A stretch of DNA of 64,000 nt from Deltaproteobacteria bacterium HGW-Deltaproteobacteria-15. Its GTDB lineage: Bacteria; Desulfobacterota; DSM-4660; Desulfatiglandales; HGW-15. A program made the position numbers and the translations under genes. Of the stretch, positions 18,489-27,173 are shown piece after piece; within the stretch, counting starts at the first letter, position 1; every line of letters starts with the position of its first letter. The notes under the pieces are model-generated. The model made no database searches. It was not told where the DNA came from and was given only the letters and a program-made list of their open reading frames with translations. Location of the stretch: contig PHBH01000038.1 in assembly GCA_002840535.1 (NCBI GenBank), positions 1 to 64,000 of the forward strand, given 5' to 3'.

Positions 18489-19559
18489 CTACTTTGTGAA
18501 TGGTTTCCGCCAGGCATCGATCAGACTTCGCACATGCTCGGGCCGGTCGGTCATCACCCCGTCTACACCCCGATCGAGGATCTTGAACAGGTTCCCATCC
18601 TTGGGCGTACCTTCTTCTGCGTCGATCGCAGGAGCGAAACATGTGAATGAGGTCAGGAAGACGTGCACGGCGCCATTTCGTTCCTGTACATCGCGGATGA
18701 GACCAGTCGGAGTGAAAATGCGACTGTACGTCGTCTGAAGCGCCCTGTTGTTCTTCAAATCGGGGAAAGGGTTGAACGGCAGCATGCCCCCAAAACAGGC
18801 CGCCACTACCCCGGCCAGGGAAAACCCCGTAGGATATCGACCGCCGCTGAGATTCCGGAAAGCCTCAATCGTTTTCGAGCTCTGGGTTACAACCAGAATG
18901 GTGCGCTTGTTGTGGTGGCGGTCGAGCAGTTCGACGAGTCCAGGGAGATCTTCAGGGGTGAAGCTGTCCTTCAGCTCGATGTTTACATGGGAGTCCGGGA
19001 ATTCCACCAGGAACTCCCTGAGAGTCATCAGCAGGCGATCATTACACTGCTCGACATTGGAGAGATCCACCTCCCTGATCGGCCTTTTCTTTCCGTTCGA
19101 ATCAATCCATTCACCAGGGTCCGACACCCAAGCCCTATCCTTGAGACCCTTCCAATTCCACGAATGGATGTCATTTTCTCCAATGGTGCGTTCCGCCGGA
19201 AGGATCTCTTTGTCTTCCTGTAGAGAGCGGATCCGCACGTTGGTCAGCTCGGGTCCATGCCATACAACGAACTGACGCTCCCGGGCTTCTCTGTCGACGT
19301 CCAGCGCATGCACGTCCAGTTCCAGCACGTCGGCGCCGACCCGCATCGCATGCCTGAACCCCATTCTTGTGCTTTCCGCAACTTCCATTGCGCCGCCGCG
19401 GTGCGCGAAAAGGATAGGCGTCTTCCTTCTGAAAATCGGATCGATCCTGCCAGGGGTTATCCGGGGTCGCGCGCCGGCGCTGCAGCCGATCAGGATCAGG
19501 GAGAACACCGACAAGAGCAGGCAAAGCGGCAACAAATTCCCTCCACTCGCAACCACCAT
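18489..19559 (-). CDS. Lipoprotein glycerophosphodiester phosphodiesterase
   Basis: A 356-aa protein with a lipoprotein signal (LILIGC, Cys26) followed by a GDPD TIM barrel: HRGG (53-56), metal ligands in LELDVH (Glu80, Asp82, His84) and NIELKDS further on. It would cleave glycerophosphodiesters or related phospholipid head groups in the periplasm or at the membrane. The ATG at 19559 is preceded by GGAAGG at a six-base spacing; a TTG two codons upstream is less likely. The insert between HRGG and the second half is longer than in the short UgpQ-type enzymes. Single gene, no partners. Confidence 0.78.
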   Translation of the reverse strand: MVVASGGNLLPLCLLLSVFSLILIGCSAGARPRITPGRIDPIFRRKTPILFAHRGGAMEVAESTRMGFRHAMRVGADVLELDVHALDVDREARERQFVVWHGPELTNVRIRSLQEDKEILPAERTIGENDIHSWNWKGLKDRAWVSDPGEWIDSNGKKRPIREVDLSNVEQCNDRLLMTLREFLVEFPDSHVNIELKDSFTPEDLPGLVELLDRHHNKRTILVVTQSSKTIEAFRNLSGGRYPTGFSLAGVVAACFGGMLPFNPFPDLKNNRALQTTYSRIFTPTGLIRDVQERNGAVHVFLTSFTCFAPAIDAEEGTPKDGNLFKILDRGVDGVMTDRPEHVRSLIDAWRKPFTK

Positions 19560-19689
19560 ATCCAACCTTCCACTTCATCCTGGCGGCATTTGCAACAAAG
19601 CGCGAGAACGCCGAGACGGGGTTTCGAGCCTTGACAGGTGACGTTGTCGCTTCACCCGCAGCCGGCTGAAATAAACCATCCGAAACCGA

Positions 19690-20487
19690 TTACTTAGAAC
19701 AGAAGGCGGGAATATCGTTTTGGAGACCCAAGTTTTCGATCTGTTTCTCCGTGATCTTCAAATCACCTCGCTGTGCCGGGAAGTTTTCTGATAATCCAGT
19801 TACTTTTCCTGTGAAAACTCCAAGCTTGCCGTCGTAATCTTCGAACGCGTTCCTGGCATTTCGACAGTAGTAATCGCGCATTCCGGCATGGGACAAATAC
19901 CGATTGTCCGTCGACACAGCAAGGATTTTCGCGACAAGGGGCTTGACCTGTACCAGCGATTCATAGATTTTCATCATCGTGTCGATCTCCCCTTGGGTTG
20001 CAGTTCCATCGCTGAAGCTTACGCTATTCAGCAACCCGGACAAATCAGACCTCTCTGCAATCGACTCCAGACCGGCGAAGGGAATCACCAACTGCAGAAA
20101 CATGCAGTCACGGTCCGGGGCTTTGTTGCTCGACGCGGCACAGAGGCTGCTGCCATTTTCAGTGACCTCAAACAGGTTGTTGGCAACATCGTTTCGTCCG
20201 CTACGCCAGTAAGCGGTCGCCGCAATGCGATAGTAAGCGATGGCGTCCGGAATGCTGCCACTACTGTTTCGCAAGATATCGGCTTCTCCTTTCGCGTGAT
20301 CCGCGAGGGCGTTAAGATATGTTTCCGCCCCGGCATGGTCTTCGGGACGCACTTCCAACAGAAGCCGCGTCAATTCGTTGTCTGTCCGGATGAGGTCTGA
20401 CGCGCGCTGCACGTCCTTGACCGTTGCACATCCCGCAATAGAGGAAAGCATGAAGCCGATAGCGATTAGGACCGCAAGTTTTCGCAT
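19690..20487 (-). CDS. Lipoprotein of unknown function, partner of the 618-aa protein
   Basis: A 265-aa predicted lipoprotein: signal with lipobox IAGC (Cys near residue 20), then an alpha-helical body with repeated Ala/Tyr-rich helices (AYYRIAATAYWRSGRNDVANN near 95) that look TPR-like. Three to four Cys in the mature part (CAAS, CMFL, YYCRN, FCSK) may form disulfides. AGGAGG lies eight bases before this start; a longer frame to 20571 has no support. It begins 11 bases after the end of the 618-aa gene, so the two are an operon. I do not recognise the family. Confidence 0.6.
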   Translation of the reverse strand: MRKLAVLIAIGFMLSSIAGCATVKDVQRASDLIRTDNELTRLLLEVRPEDHAGAETYLNALADHAKGEADILRNSSGSIPDAIAYYRIAATAYWRSGRNDVANNLFEVTENGSSLCAASSNKAPDRDCMFLQLVIPFAGLESIAERSDLSGLLNSVSFSDGTATQGEIDTMMKIYESLVQVKPLVAKILAVSTDNRYLSHAGMRDYYCRNARNAFEDYDGKLGVFTGKVTGLSENFPAQRGDLKITEKQIENLGLQNDIPAFCSK

Positions 20488-20498
20488 AACAGACCCTC

Positions 20499-22355
20499 CT
20501 AGGCAGAAAGGATTCGTTCGATCTCCTGATCTTTTGGCAAAGTGCCATTTGCCAGAACGTCTCCGATGCATGCATCCAGCACCTTCAACATTCCATCACT
20601 TCCGAATCTCTTCGGGGTTGAATACGCCTTTTCCAGTAGAGAATTCAGGAAATCAGCGATAAGTGCCGGGTTGTCGGCTACAGCGGAGACATTCCCGGCC
20701 AGTGCCTTTATCACTCGCTCCATCGCTGCCTGCAGGGTGTCGCCGAAAAGTAGTGGCCGATCCGATCGACCACCGACTGTCCAATTGTCACCCGCCACTT
20801 TTAACAAGGACTTCATGGCCGTTATGGCCAATGCGTCGCCTCGCTCGCCTGGCGACAGGCCAAACAACCTGCCCGGGTTGGATGCAGCCTTCTCCGCGGC
20901 GACTCCGGCAATCCTGACCCATCCGTCGGCCGGGAGAAGCAGTTTCTCGTCTGCAGCCATCGCTTCCGCCATACCGGCAACGATAGACTGAACCTCAGAT
21001 CGCTTCATTCCCAACATGCCCGGGGTCTTGGCTACCTGTGTGAGTATCACTCTTCCCAGTTGCAGCAACTGAGCGTCGGTAAAGGACCTGAAGGCGCCTT
21101 TCATCGCGGTGCGCGTGTTCCCCAAGGCTTCGGACAGGCCTGCGCTCACCTGCCCCAACGCCATGATTGCAACGTTTTGCCACGGGTCTTCAGGATTGAG
21201 CTTCAGAAGTGCCGGAGCATGAACACCAATCACCTCCACAGCCATAGCGGCGAGGGATGCGCCAAGGGGGCCGCTGAATCGGGGGTACTTGGCGAAGGTC
21301 TCTGCAGCGCCGCTCAAGATACCCTTGAATAGTTCCTTGTTCGCCGAGCCGTCCTCTTTGATGAACAGGCCCGGTCGCTCCACCGCCACTTGAAGGCCCG
21401 CCTGATAAAGACGAATCGCGCCTTGTTCGCTGAATACATCGACGATGCTGCCTCCGTGGGCCGTTGTCTTGATCTCCTCGAAAAGAGCCGAGGTTACCGC
21501 TCCAAGCGCCTTATCGTCTGCGAAATACCTGCCCAGATAGGTTTCTGTGTTTCTTGCCAGCAAAGCGAAAGCAGCTTCAGCTGACGGACCGGCAAGGGTA
21601 TCGACAAGATCCCGATACCTGATTTGATCCGCAATGGACTCCGGAAGCGCGTCGACGATGGGCTTCGTGACGCCCTGCAGAAGTTTGGCGATATCCTCGT
21701 CACCAAAAACGGTAAAGGCGTTGTTTGTCAGGGTCCCAAGTCCGGCTCTGAGAAAGATGCCAAGCACCCGGTCGGCAAAATCGGTCTTCGCTCCGAAGGC
21801 ATCCACCTTGTTGGGAATCAAGATCGACATATTCGTGGCGAAGGCGGCGATCAACTTCTCGCCCCTGGCGCCGACCCCCAGGATTGAAGGATCTGAGGCA
21901 ACGAACTCCAGCCCGATGTCCGCCAGAGTCAATGCCATGCGCGCAAGGGCGCTTGGCGGTTGACGTTCCTTGCGCCACTGTTCGACCATGCGGCCTGCTG
22001 AAAGGGCTTTAGCTTCATACTCCGCATTCTCTTTATCCTTCCCATCCTTGATCAGTTTCTCTTTAGCCATGTGCCGAAGCATCACGGCGTAAGCCGCACC
22101 GATCACTTCCGGCCTGTCGTCTTTGAGCCTGTGCTTATGTTTGTCCCAAATGGCGGATAGTTGAGGATCTGCGTCCGCTACCGACGGATTCGCTTTCAGA
22201 TTCAGATACAACTGCTCCTCCATTGATTTCCCCGGTAGTTCGATGTCGGGCAGGAAGACATTTCTATCCCGTGCATGCTCGCCGTAGAGAACCGCACCCG
22301 CCCGTACCGCCCTGAGTGTCGACTGAATACCAAGAACGATCAGTGCCGCTTCCAT
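20499..22355 (-). CDS. Uncharacterised 618-aa helical protein
   Basis: I do not recognise this protein. It is Ala/Leu-rich, predicted mostly alpha-helical, with no clear signal peptide (only a mildly hydrophobic first 25 residues) and no obvious enzyme motif. Moderately hydrophobic amphipathic segments recur (GASLAAMAVEVIGVHAPALL near 370, ALARMALTLADIGLEF near 140). GAGGAGGGAGG lies immediately before the ATG. It is followed after 11 bases by a lipoprotein gene and preceded by a DUF1906-SH3 gene, giving a three-gene cassette. Length, amphipathic helices and neighbours would suit a secreted or envelope-associated structural or effector protein, but that is a guess. Confidence 0.6.
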   Translation of the reverse strand: MEAALIVLGIQSTLRAVRAGAVLYGEHARDRNVFLPDIELPGKSMEEQLYLNLKANPSVADADPQLSAIWDKHKHRLKDDRPEVIGAAYAVMLRHMAKEKLIKDGKDKENAEYEAKALSAGRMVEQWRKERQPPSALARMALTLADIGLEFVASDPSILGVGARGEKLIAAFATNMSILIPNKVDAFGAKTDFADRVLGIFLRAGLGTLTNNAFTVFGDEDIAKLLQGVTKPIVDALPESIADQIRYRDLVDTLAGPSAEAAFALLARNTETYLGRYFADDKALGAVTSALFEEIKTTAHGGSIVDVFSEQGAIRLYQAGLQVAVERPGLFIKEDGSANKELFKGILSGAAETFAKYPRFSGPLGASLAAMAVEVIGVHAPALLKLNPEDPWQNVAIMALGQVSAGLSEALGNTRTAMKGAFRSFTDAQLLQLGRVILTQVAKTPGMLGMKRSEVQSIVAGMAEAMAADEKLLLPADGWVRIAGVAAEKAASNPGRLFGLSPGERGDALAITAMKSLLKVAGDNWTVGGRSDRPLLFGDTLQAAMERVIKALAGNVSAVADNPALIADFLNSLLEKAYSTPKRFGSDGMLKVLDACIGDVLANGTLPKDQEIERILSA

Positions 22356-22564
22356 CCTCCCTCCTCATCATCGTCCAAATCTGATTGAAAAAGTCTCGTG
22401 AGCATCAGTTCGGTACTCGTGTAATTGGGACACTTGCCGCAATGCGGAACTCGAATTGAGTGCAGGCAACCGCTGCTGTTCGTCTGTACTCGTTACCTTT
22501 TCGGCAATCTCCAGGATTTTCACTTGCCGAACGGAATCCGTTTTGGCTTGCACGCACGAATGAT

Positions 22565-23443
22565 TCAGACAGGCTCCAAGAAACCCGCTGAGGCGAAACC
22601 GTCAATATGGCCGTCGCCCTCAATATCTACTTTGGCCCATCCATCATTGATAGATGCCACAAAAACGATCTGCCCTTGAGGAAGACCGCCGATGATATCG
22701 AATTGGGTTCCAGGGCCTTCGCGCAGTCGTAATCCGCTACGCGCGATTACCTTGTACCGCTCTCCAATAACTGAAACAGGGTTTTGCCCCGGAGTGTCTT
22801 CATCAATGGTGAACGCACCGAAATCGGGGCGATCCGGGTTTGAATCGTTGAAATCAACGCCGAGCCCGCAGAGTGTTGTGGCGGGGGCGCGCTGGCTGAG
22901 GTGAAACTCCCCTGCATTCAATGCCTCTCGGGTGCCCCGAAAGCCGCGTGACATTGCCAGCCAGGTGAGGTCGATCAGACTCTTACCGGCAAGGGTTGTG
23001 CAGACGAATCCTGATCCGTAAGCCCCCACCCGGTATTCAGGATTTCCTCCGCTTTCCTCTGCAAAGGCACGTTTTATGCCCTGAAAGTAGGGTTCAATAT
23101 TGTTCTTCATATCCTTGCTGCTCACATCAAAATCGACGGAGAAGTAGATTGCTGAATTGACCGGCTGGTTGATATTGTCCTGGGCATGGCGGTATGCCCG
23201 GCGACCGGCAGCGATTCCTTTTGATTCATTAAAATCATCTACCCGGTCCTGGCGCTGCTGGAATACGACAGCGATTTGTATTCCGTGTGCCGACAGCATC
23301 TGGGCTTCGGCAAGTTCCAATCTCTTTTCTGTAAAGATTTGTGAATTGCTGAAATTGTAATAACGGATCACGGTTTGCACCCCCTGTGATAACAGACAAG
23401 GTATCTTGGACTTCGTATTGAAAGGGGTATCTATAATGCTCAT
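22565..23443 (-). CDS. DUF1906 glycoside-hydrolase-like protein with C-terminal SH3 domain
   Basis: A 292-aa protein. Residues 1-205 match the DUF1906 (Rv2525c-like) TIM-barrel fold related to GH25-type lysozymes: VQTVIRYYNFSNSQ near 22, AIYFSVDFDVSS near 95 and GAYGSGFVC near 138. Residues 228-292 form a bacterial SH3 domain (GLRLREGPGTQFDIIGGLPQG), commonly a cell-wall binding module. No signal peptide is seen. It therefore probably acts on or binds peptidoglycan, delivered by another route. AGGAGG precedes the ATG. A 209-base gap separates it from the 618-aa gene downstream. Confidence 0.72.
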   Translation of the reverse strand: MSIIDTPFNTKSKIPCLLSQGVQTVIRYYNFSNSQIFTEKRLELAEAQMLSAHGIQIAVVFQQRQDRVDDFNESKGIAAGRRAYRHAQDNINQPVNSAIYFSVDFDVSSKDMKNNIEPYFQGIKRAFAEESGGNPEYRVGAYGSGFVCTTLAGKSLIDLTWLAMSRGFRGTREALNAGEFHLSQRAPATTLCGLGVDFNDSNPDRPDFGAFTIDEDTPGQNPVSVIGERYKVIARSGLRLREGPGTQFDIIGGLPQGQIVFVASINDGWAKVDIEGDGHIDGFASAGFLEPV

Positions 23444-23630
23444 CCTGGTTCCTCCTTGGAAAAAGATTTACTCACCCGCATGCGGTCGTGTGGAAAGGAA
23501 AGATGATATTTCATCATGGCAATTCGCATGTCATTGCTCAGCTTAACCGCCCCCCCCTGCCACGCTGCTCTGCACAAGGCCTGACTGGCCATCATGCTCC
23601 GAAGCGACAGCAGGTTGGGCGGTTCCATGC

Positions 23631-24518
23631 CTATCGTCTTACCGCCGTTACGAGGCAATGGGTGCCGTTCATTCGTCCGACCAGCCGCCCCTGCTCATCC
23701 TGAAAATAGGTCGCTTCCAGTTCTTGTGCACACTTGTGATCGCTGACTACGAGTCCATGAACCGCGGCAAATGCTGCTATTTCTCGGGAGTCTATACCGA
23801 ATCGCCATTGCTCTCCTGCTTTCGATACGCTTTTTGCCAGCCCGCTTTCACCATAAAGAGTATTTTCATGACGAAGCACGGACGCTTGAATATAATCAAA
23901 AACAACCCTACTCCCCATCCCAGCATACTCATGAATTGTCTGAAACGTCGACTGGACTGAGTCCGGATCCAAGTACATCAGCAATCCTTCCAGTATGAAG
24001 AGGCTTCTCCGATCTTTACTAAACCCAGCCGTGTCCAGCTTATGGGGCAGTGGTTCTTTGTCAAAATCAATAGCGATGAACACCACATTCGATTGGACAA
24101 TGAGATTGCGCCTCCTATACTGCTGGATTTTTGCCTGTTGGGTTAAGGGCGCATCCAACTCGAAAATACGGGTATGTTGTGCTTCGGAGTGGAACCGTAG
24201 TGCTCGCGTGTCAAACCCGGCGCCGAACAGGAGGATTTGGTCAAATCGCTCAATCAATGCCTTTTTAAAGGCTGTATCGATATACTTCGTCCGGGCAATG
24301 ACGTACTCATATACACCCGTGGGCGCAAGCACGCGGATAAAAAACCTTCTGAATAGAAGGACATGAATGAGCACTCTTACAAAGCCCGGGAGAAGCTTCA
24401 CGGCAAGAGAGTCATCGCTGTGATAATAGTCATTTGATTCCAGAGATGAAGCAGCACGAGAGACGCAAGTCATTTCTGCGGTACGCGATGTTGTTCTCTC
24501 GATTCGTTTCTTGATCAC
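23631..24518 (-). CDS. SAM-dependent methyltransferase, leucine carboxyl methyltransferase-like
   Basis: About 295 aa, of the LCM/TIGR00027 family often found in actinobacteria and environmental proteobacteria. Characteristic blocks are SRTAE near the N-terminus, a short hydrophobic patch, YVIARTKYID, the SAM site LLFGAGFDTRALRF, FELDAP, and ILEGLLMYLD. The substrate is unknown; O-methylation of small metabolites or carboxyls is typical. A GTG start at 24518 has GAGGG eight bases upstream and is preferred to a TTG at 24578. The region 24519-24838 upstream of it holds no recognised gene. Confidence 0.72.
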   Translation of the reverse strand: MIKKRIERTTSRTAEMTCVSRAASSLESNDYYHSDDSLAVKLLPGFVRVLIHVLLFRRFFIRVLAPTGVYEYVIARTKYIDTAFKKALIERFDQILLFGAGFDTRALRFHSEAQHTRIFELDAPLTQQAKIQQYRRRNLIVQSNVVFIAIDFDKEPLPHKLDTAGFSKDRRSLFILEGLLMYLDPDSVQSTFQTIHEYAGMGSRVVFDYIQASVLRHENTLYGESGLAKSVSKAGEQWRFGIDSREIAAFAAVHGLVVSDHKCAQELEATYFQDEQGRLVGRMNGTHCLVTAVRR

Positions 24519-24838
24519 CTTGTTTGCCCTCAGCAGAGCGATTTGCCAATTTGGTTTCGTCTCTTTCCCACGGACCAAACCCCTGTACCTGGAATGGCTG
24601 CCGCCAGATATAAGGTGCGGACTTCAGGAAATAGAATAGGTGAAGCCACTTGCGATTGAATCAGAACATCATAGGTTCCACCCACTCCCAGGAAAAACGG
24701 GGAAGCCAACAACAAGGCACTGTTTCCTGCCGGGTATACGTCAGAGAGGGCATCAGCTGCCGCAAAACCGGCGGTTGTTCTAAAGCTGCTCGAAATCGGC
24801 TGCGGCTGTCGCTATCCCAACGGTTCATCAACAGGTCT

Positions 24839-25273
24839 CTATTTATAGCCGAGCTTTTCCGATAAAGGTATTTTGCTTCTTACAAAAACGCCGTTAGCTC
24901 GTGCGATCTCATTGTCATTTGAATCATACAAAACTGATTCAGCTATAAACTGAGACTTGTTCTGGTAAACGACTTTACCAATTGCTTTCACAGTGCCTTC
25001 TGATACGGGGCGGGTGATATATGTCGTAAAACTGGTCGTTAATACAAAAACATCTTCAACTAAGGAATTTACTGCAAAAAATGCCGCATTGTCCAACGCG
25101 AGAAAATATAACGCGCCGTGCATGGCTCCAGCCGCATGGAAAAATTCCTTTTTCACAGGCAGAATCATTTCCGCCTGCCCTTTCTTAACAACAGCTTTGA
25201 GCCCGGTAAGTTCGATAAACGGCGCCGAATGCATCATGGCTTCCAGTTTTCTATAGTGTCCGCTATTTGTCAT
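24839..25273 (-). CDS. PaaI-type hotdog-fold thioesterase
   Basis: A 144-aa single hotdog domain: AGAMHGALYFLALDNAAFFAVNS (residues about 47-69) is the helix with the catalytic Asp/Asn region of PaaI/YigI-like acyl-CoA thioesterases, followed by a TTSFTTYITRPV strand and VYQNKSQFIAES. It would hydrolyse an acyl-CoA thioester; the acyl group is unknown. The start at 25273 matches family length; the extra N-terminal stretch up to 25381 is not conserved in appearance. Confidence 0.75.
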   Translation of the reverse strand: MTNSGHYRKLEAMMHSAPFIELTGLKAVVKKGQAEMILPVKKEFFHAAGAMHGALYFLALDNAAFFAVNSLVEDVFVLTTSFTTYITRPVSEGTVKAIGKVVYQNKSQFIAESVLYDSNDNEIARANGVFVRSKIPLSEKLGYK

Positions 25274-25506
25274 AAAAGCACCATGCTTCCCAGCATCTCG
25301 GGTGTAACGACTGGTTCGCCGAATTGTTCCTTGTGTCGACCGGACTGGCGCATAAGCCCACCATAAAGCCCTCTCGCTCACTTGCCCGGGTCATCAATCC
25401 AGGACTCATCCGAAGCCACTGAGTCCCAATCTTGTGTTTTCGCGCGATGCGCCCCTCACGGAAGCGAACATGAAGGTGAAACTTTTCACATTCTGTCCTG
25501 AAAAAG

Positions 25507-25749
25507 TCATGCGACGATCAAGAGAGCGACAAGGGGCACGAGGTTGAATAGAATGATTCCGATCTTGAAGATCGCCATCCCGGCATAGTGAAGAGCGTCG
25601 AACTGATCACTGGACAGTCGAAACCACCTGCCGTGCAGGCGCTGAATCCAATCGTGACCAAGCGCGAAGACCAGAAACCAAACCAGCAATATTCCGTAGT
25701 TGATGATCGTACACCACAGAAGAAAGTGACGCGTAACTTCGATGCTCAT
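25507..25749 (-). CDS. Small two-helix membrane protein (DUF6868-like)
   Basis: An 80-aa integral membrane protein with hydrophobic helices at about residues 7-29 and 57-79, linked by the conserved HGRWFRLSSDQFDALHY region. It matches the DUF6868 family as I recall it, found widely in marine and anaerobic proteobacteria. Function is unknown. AGGAGG lies seven bases before the ATG. It stands between a thioesterase and a DUF4136 lipoprotein with no shared theme. Confidence 0.7.
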   Translation of the reverse strand: MSIEVTRHFLLWCTIINYGILLVWFLVFALGHDWIQRLHGRWFRLSSDQFDALHYAGMAIFKIGIILFNLVPLVALLIVA

Positions 25750-25779
25750 CTTATCACCTCCTTAGGCTGGCGCCCCCTT

Positions 25780-26322
25780 CTATTCCACAGGTAAGACAAC
25801 TCTCCTGGTACTGCCGCTTTGGCCCGGGAACTCCTCAAAGAGCGCTTTTATCATGGTAGGCATGACCTTCGCCACTTGACTGTTTGGCGTACTGAATACA
25901 TTGGCTTCATAGACCTTCTGGATTCTACCTTGTGCAAATGACGACCGGTCAAGGAGTTCCATCGTCAAGAATCTTGTGAATTTCGTCCTGTATCGTATTT
26001 CCACATCTGATCCCGGAACGTAACTCCGGCCATAATTTGAATAGACGGCCTCCTTTCCGGTATCACTGCCATACATAAAGAAAAGCAGCAAATCCGCATC
26101 ATTGACAGTGGATTCAATGAAGCCGTGCTTGGACAACTCGTTCTTGATCAGCCGCTCGTAGGATCTATATTCAAGGCTTCCCTGTCTCTCCGGGAACGGC
26201 ATGGAGGCATACCGGATGTGGGTAGTTGGACCCGGCAATCGATGAACAACAACGATATCTGAATGAAGCCGAATGCACCCGGTGAGCACCGCCAGAAGAA
26301 TACCAGGTAACAATCTGATCAT
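25780..26322 (-). CDS. DUF4136-like lipoprotein
   Basis: A 180-aa lipoprotein: hydrophobic signal with lipobox LTGC (Cys16), then a domain with FPERQGSLEYRSYERLIKNE, the DADLLLFFMYGSD strand and a conserved arrangement of a DUF4136-type outer-membrane-associated fold. Function unknown, envelope localisation likely. The start is set by GAGAGGAAG six to eight bases before the ATG at 26322. Confidence 0.65.
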   Translation of the reverse strand: MIRLLPGILLAVLTGCIRLHSDIVVVHRLPGPTTHIRYASMPFPERQGSLEYRSYERLIKNELSKHGFIESTVNDADLLLFFMYGSDTGKEAVYSNYGRSYVPGSDVEIRYRTKFTRFLTMELLDRSSFAQGRIQKVYEANVFSTPNSQVAKVMPTMIKALFEEFPGQSGSTRRVVLPVE

Positions 26323-26416
26323 CAGAGACTTCCTCTCATGGAGAGTTCCATTCATGAACCGACCCGCCCAATTCTTCGAGGTTCTTACCCTGTTCCGATG
26401 AAGTTGATAAACCTCT

Positions 26417-26935
26417 CTAATCTTTCAAGCGCATTAACTGCGTGGTGTATCCTCTGTACCGGCGAAGGAGCTTGCCTGCCATAAACTCTCCCTCCCTCCA
26501 GAACTCTATTCTGATATCTGCATCCTTGTCCTCAATAAGGATCAAGTATTTCCCGTCTCTTTCGATAATCTTTGCTTCCCCTTCCTTATAAGGGATTGGG
26601 GGAGGAGCCCGCCAATGTCTTGATTCGGCTCCGGTATAGCTGTAAATGCTTTTTGCGGTTTCTCTTTTCACTGATTTGACAATAAAAACCAGCGGGTAAC
26701 CCTCGTCTTTCCCTTGCCAACAACCATTGCCCCAGGGGCCCACAAGATCTTTTATCCCCTGGGGGAGGTCGGCTGGCGGAGGTGTTATGTTGGTATCCTC
26801 CGGAACGAGTACTCCGTAAGTCGAAATCCTCTTCGTGCCTGGCGGTGTTGTCGCGCAGGCGGAAATGATCACTGTGATTGCGACACATCCCACAAACAAA
26901 AATCCGAATCTCTGCCGTTTCCTCTTCATACGCAT
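26417..26935 (-). CDS. Hypothetical lipoprotein
   Basis: A 172-aa lipoprotein with a very basic N-terminus (RMKRKRQR), hydrophobic core and lipobox ISAC (Cys27). The mature part begins with a Pro-rich linker and then a small beta-rich domain (GPWGNGCWQGKDEGYPLVFIV, near residue 66) resembling a lipocalin-like or extracellular-solute fold, but I cannot name a family. Single gene. Confidence 0.55.
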   Translation of the reverse strand: MRMKRKRQRFGFLFVGCVAITVIISACATTPPGTKRISTYGVLVPEDTNITPPPADLPQGIKDLVGPWGNGCWQGKDEGYPLVFIVKSVKRETAKSIYSYTGAESRHWRAPPPIPYKEGEAKIIERDGKYLILIEDKDADIRIEFWREGEFMAGKLLRRYRGYTTQLMRLKD

Positions 26936-26987
26936 GCGGGACCATCCTTATTCCTGAGCTGTACATCTCAACGCCACTTGCCTGATG

Positions 26988-27134
26988 TCACAAATTGGCC
27001 TTCAACCACTTTATAACAAAGCTGGACGCCTCCTCATCTTCGGCGATGTCTACTCCATGGGCGGAGCCCGGCCAGATCTTAAGGTCCCTTTTTCCTTTAC
27101 CGGGGATGAGGATCACAACCGGTGCTCTTTCCAT
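26988..27134 (-). pseudogene. C-terminal remnant of an alpha/beta hydrolase
   Basis: A 48-codon frame (too short to be a full gene) reads RDLKIWPGSAHGVDI followed by EASSFVIKWLKANL and a stop. The GSAHG segment carries the catalytic His typical of dienelactone-hydrolase or S9-like alpha/beta hydrolases just before their C-terminus. In-frame stops upstream and the adjoining caspase gene leave no room for the rest, so this is a leftover 3-prime end. Confidence 0.45.
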
Positions 27135-27173
27135 GCTCGAAGGGTAATAGGTTTAGAAGAGAAGAGATCAGGC

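Noticed and set aside
23440-23658. 72-codon frame overlapping the DUF1906 gene start
   Set aside because: No conserved look; it exists because of the ATGA overlap only and runs into the methyltransferase gene.
24530-24715. 61-codon minus-strand frame upstream of the methyltransferase
   Set aside because: No start signal and no recognisable protein; in the gap 24519-24838 I see nothing else.
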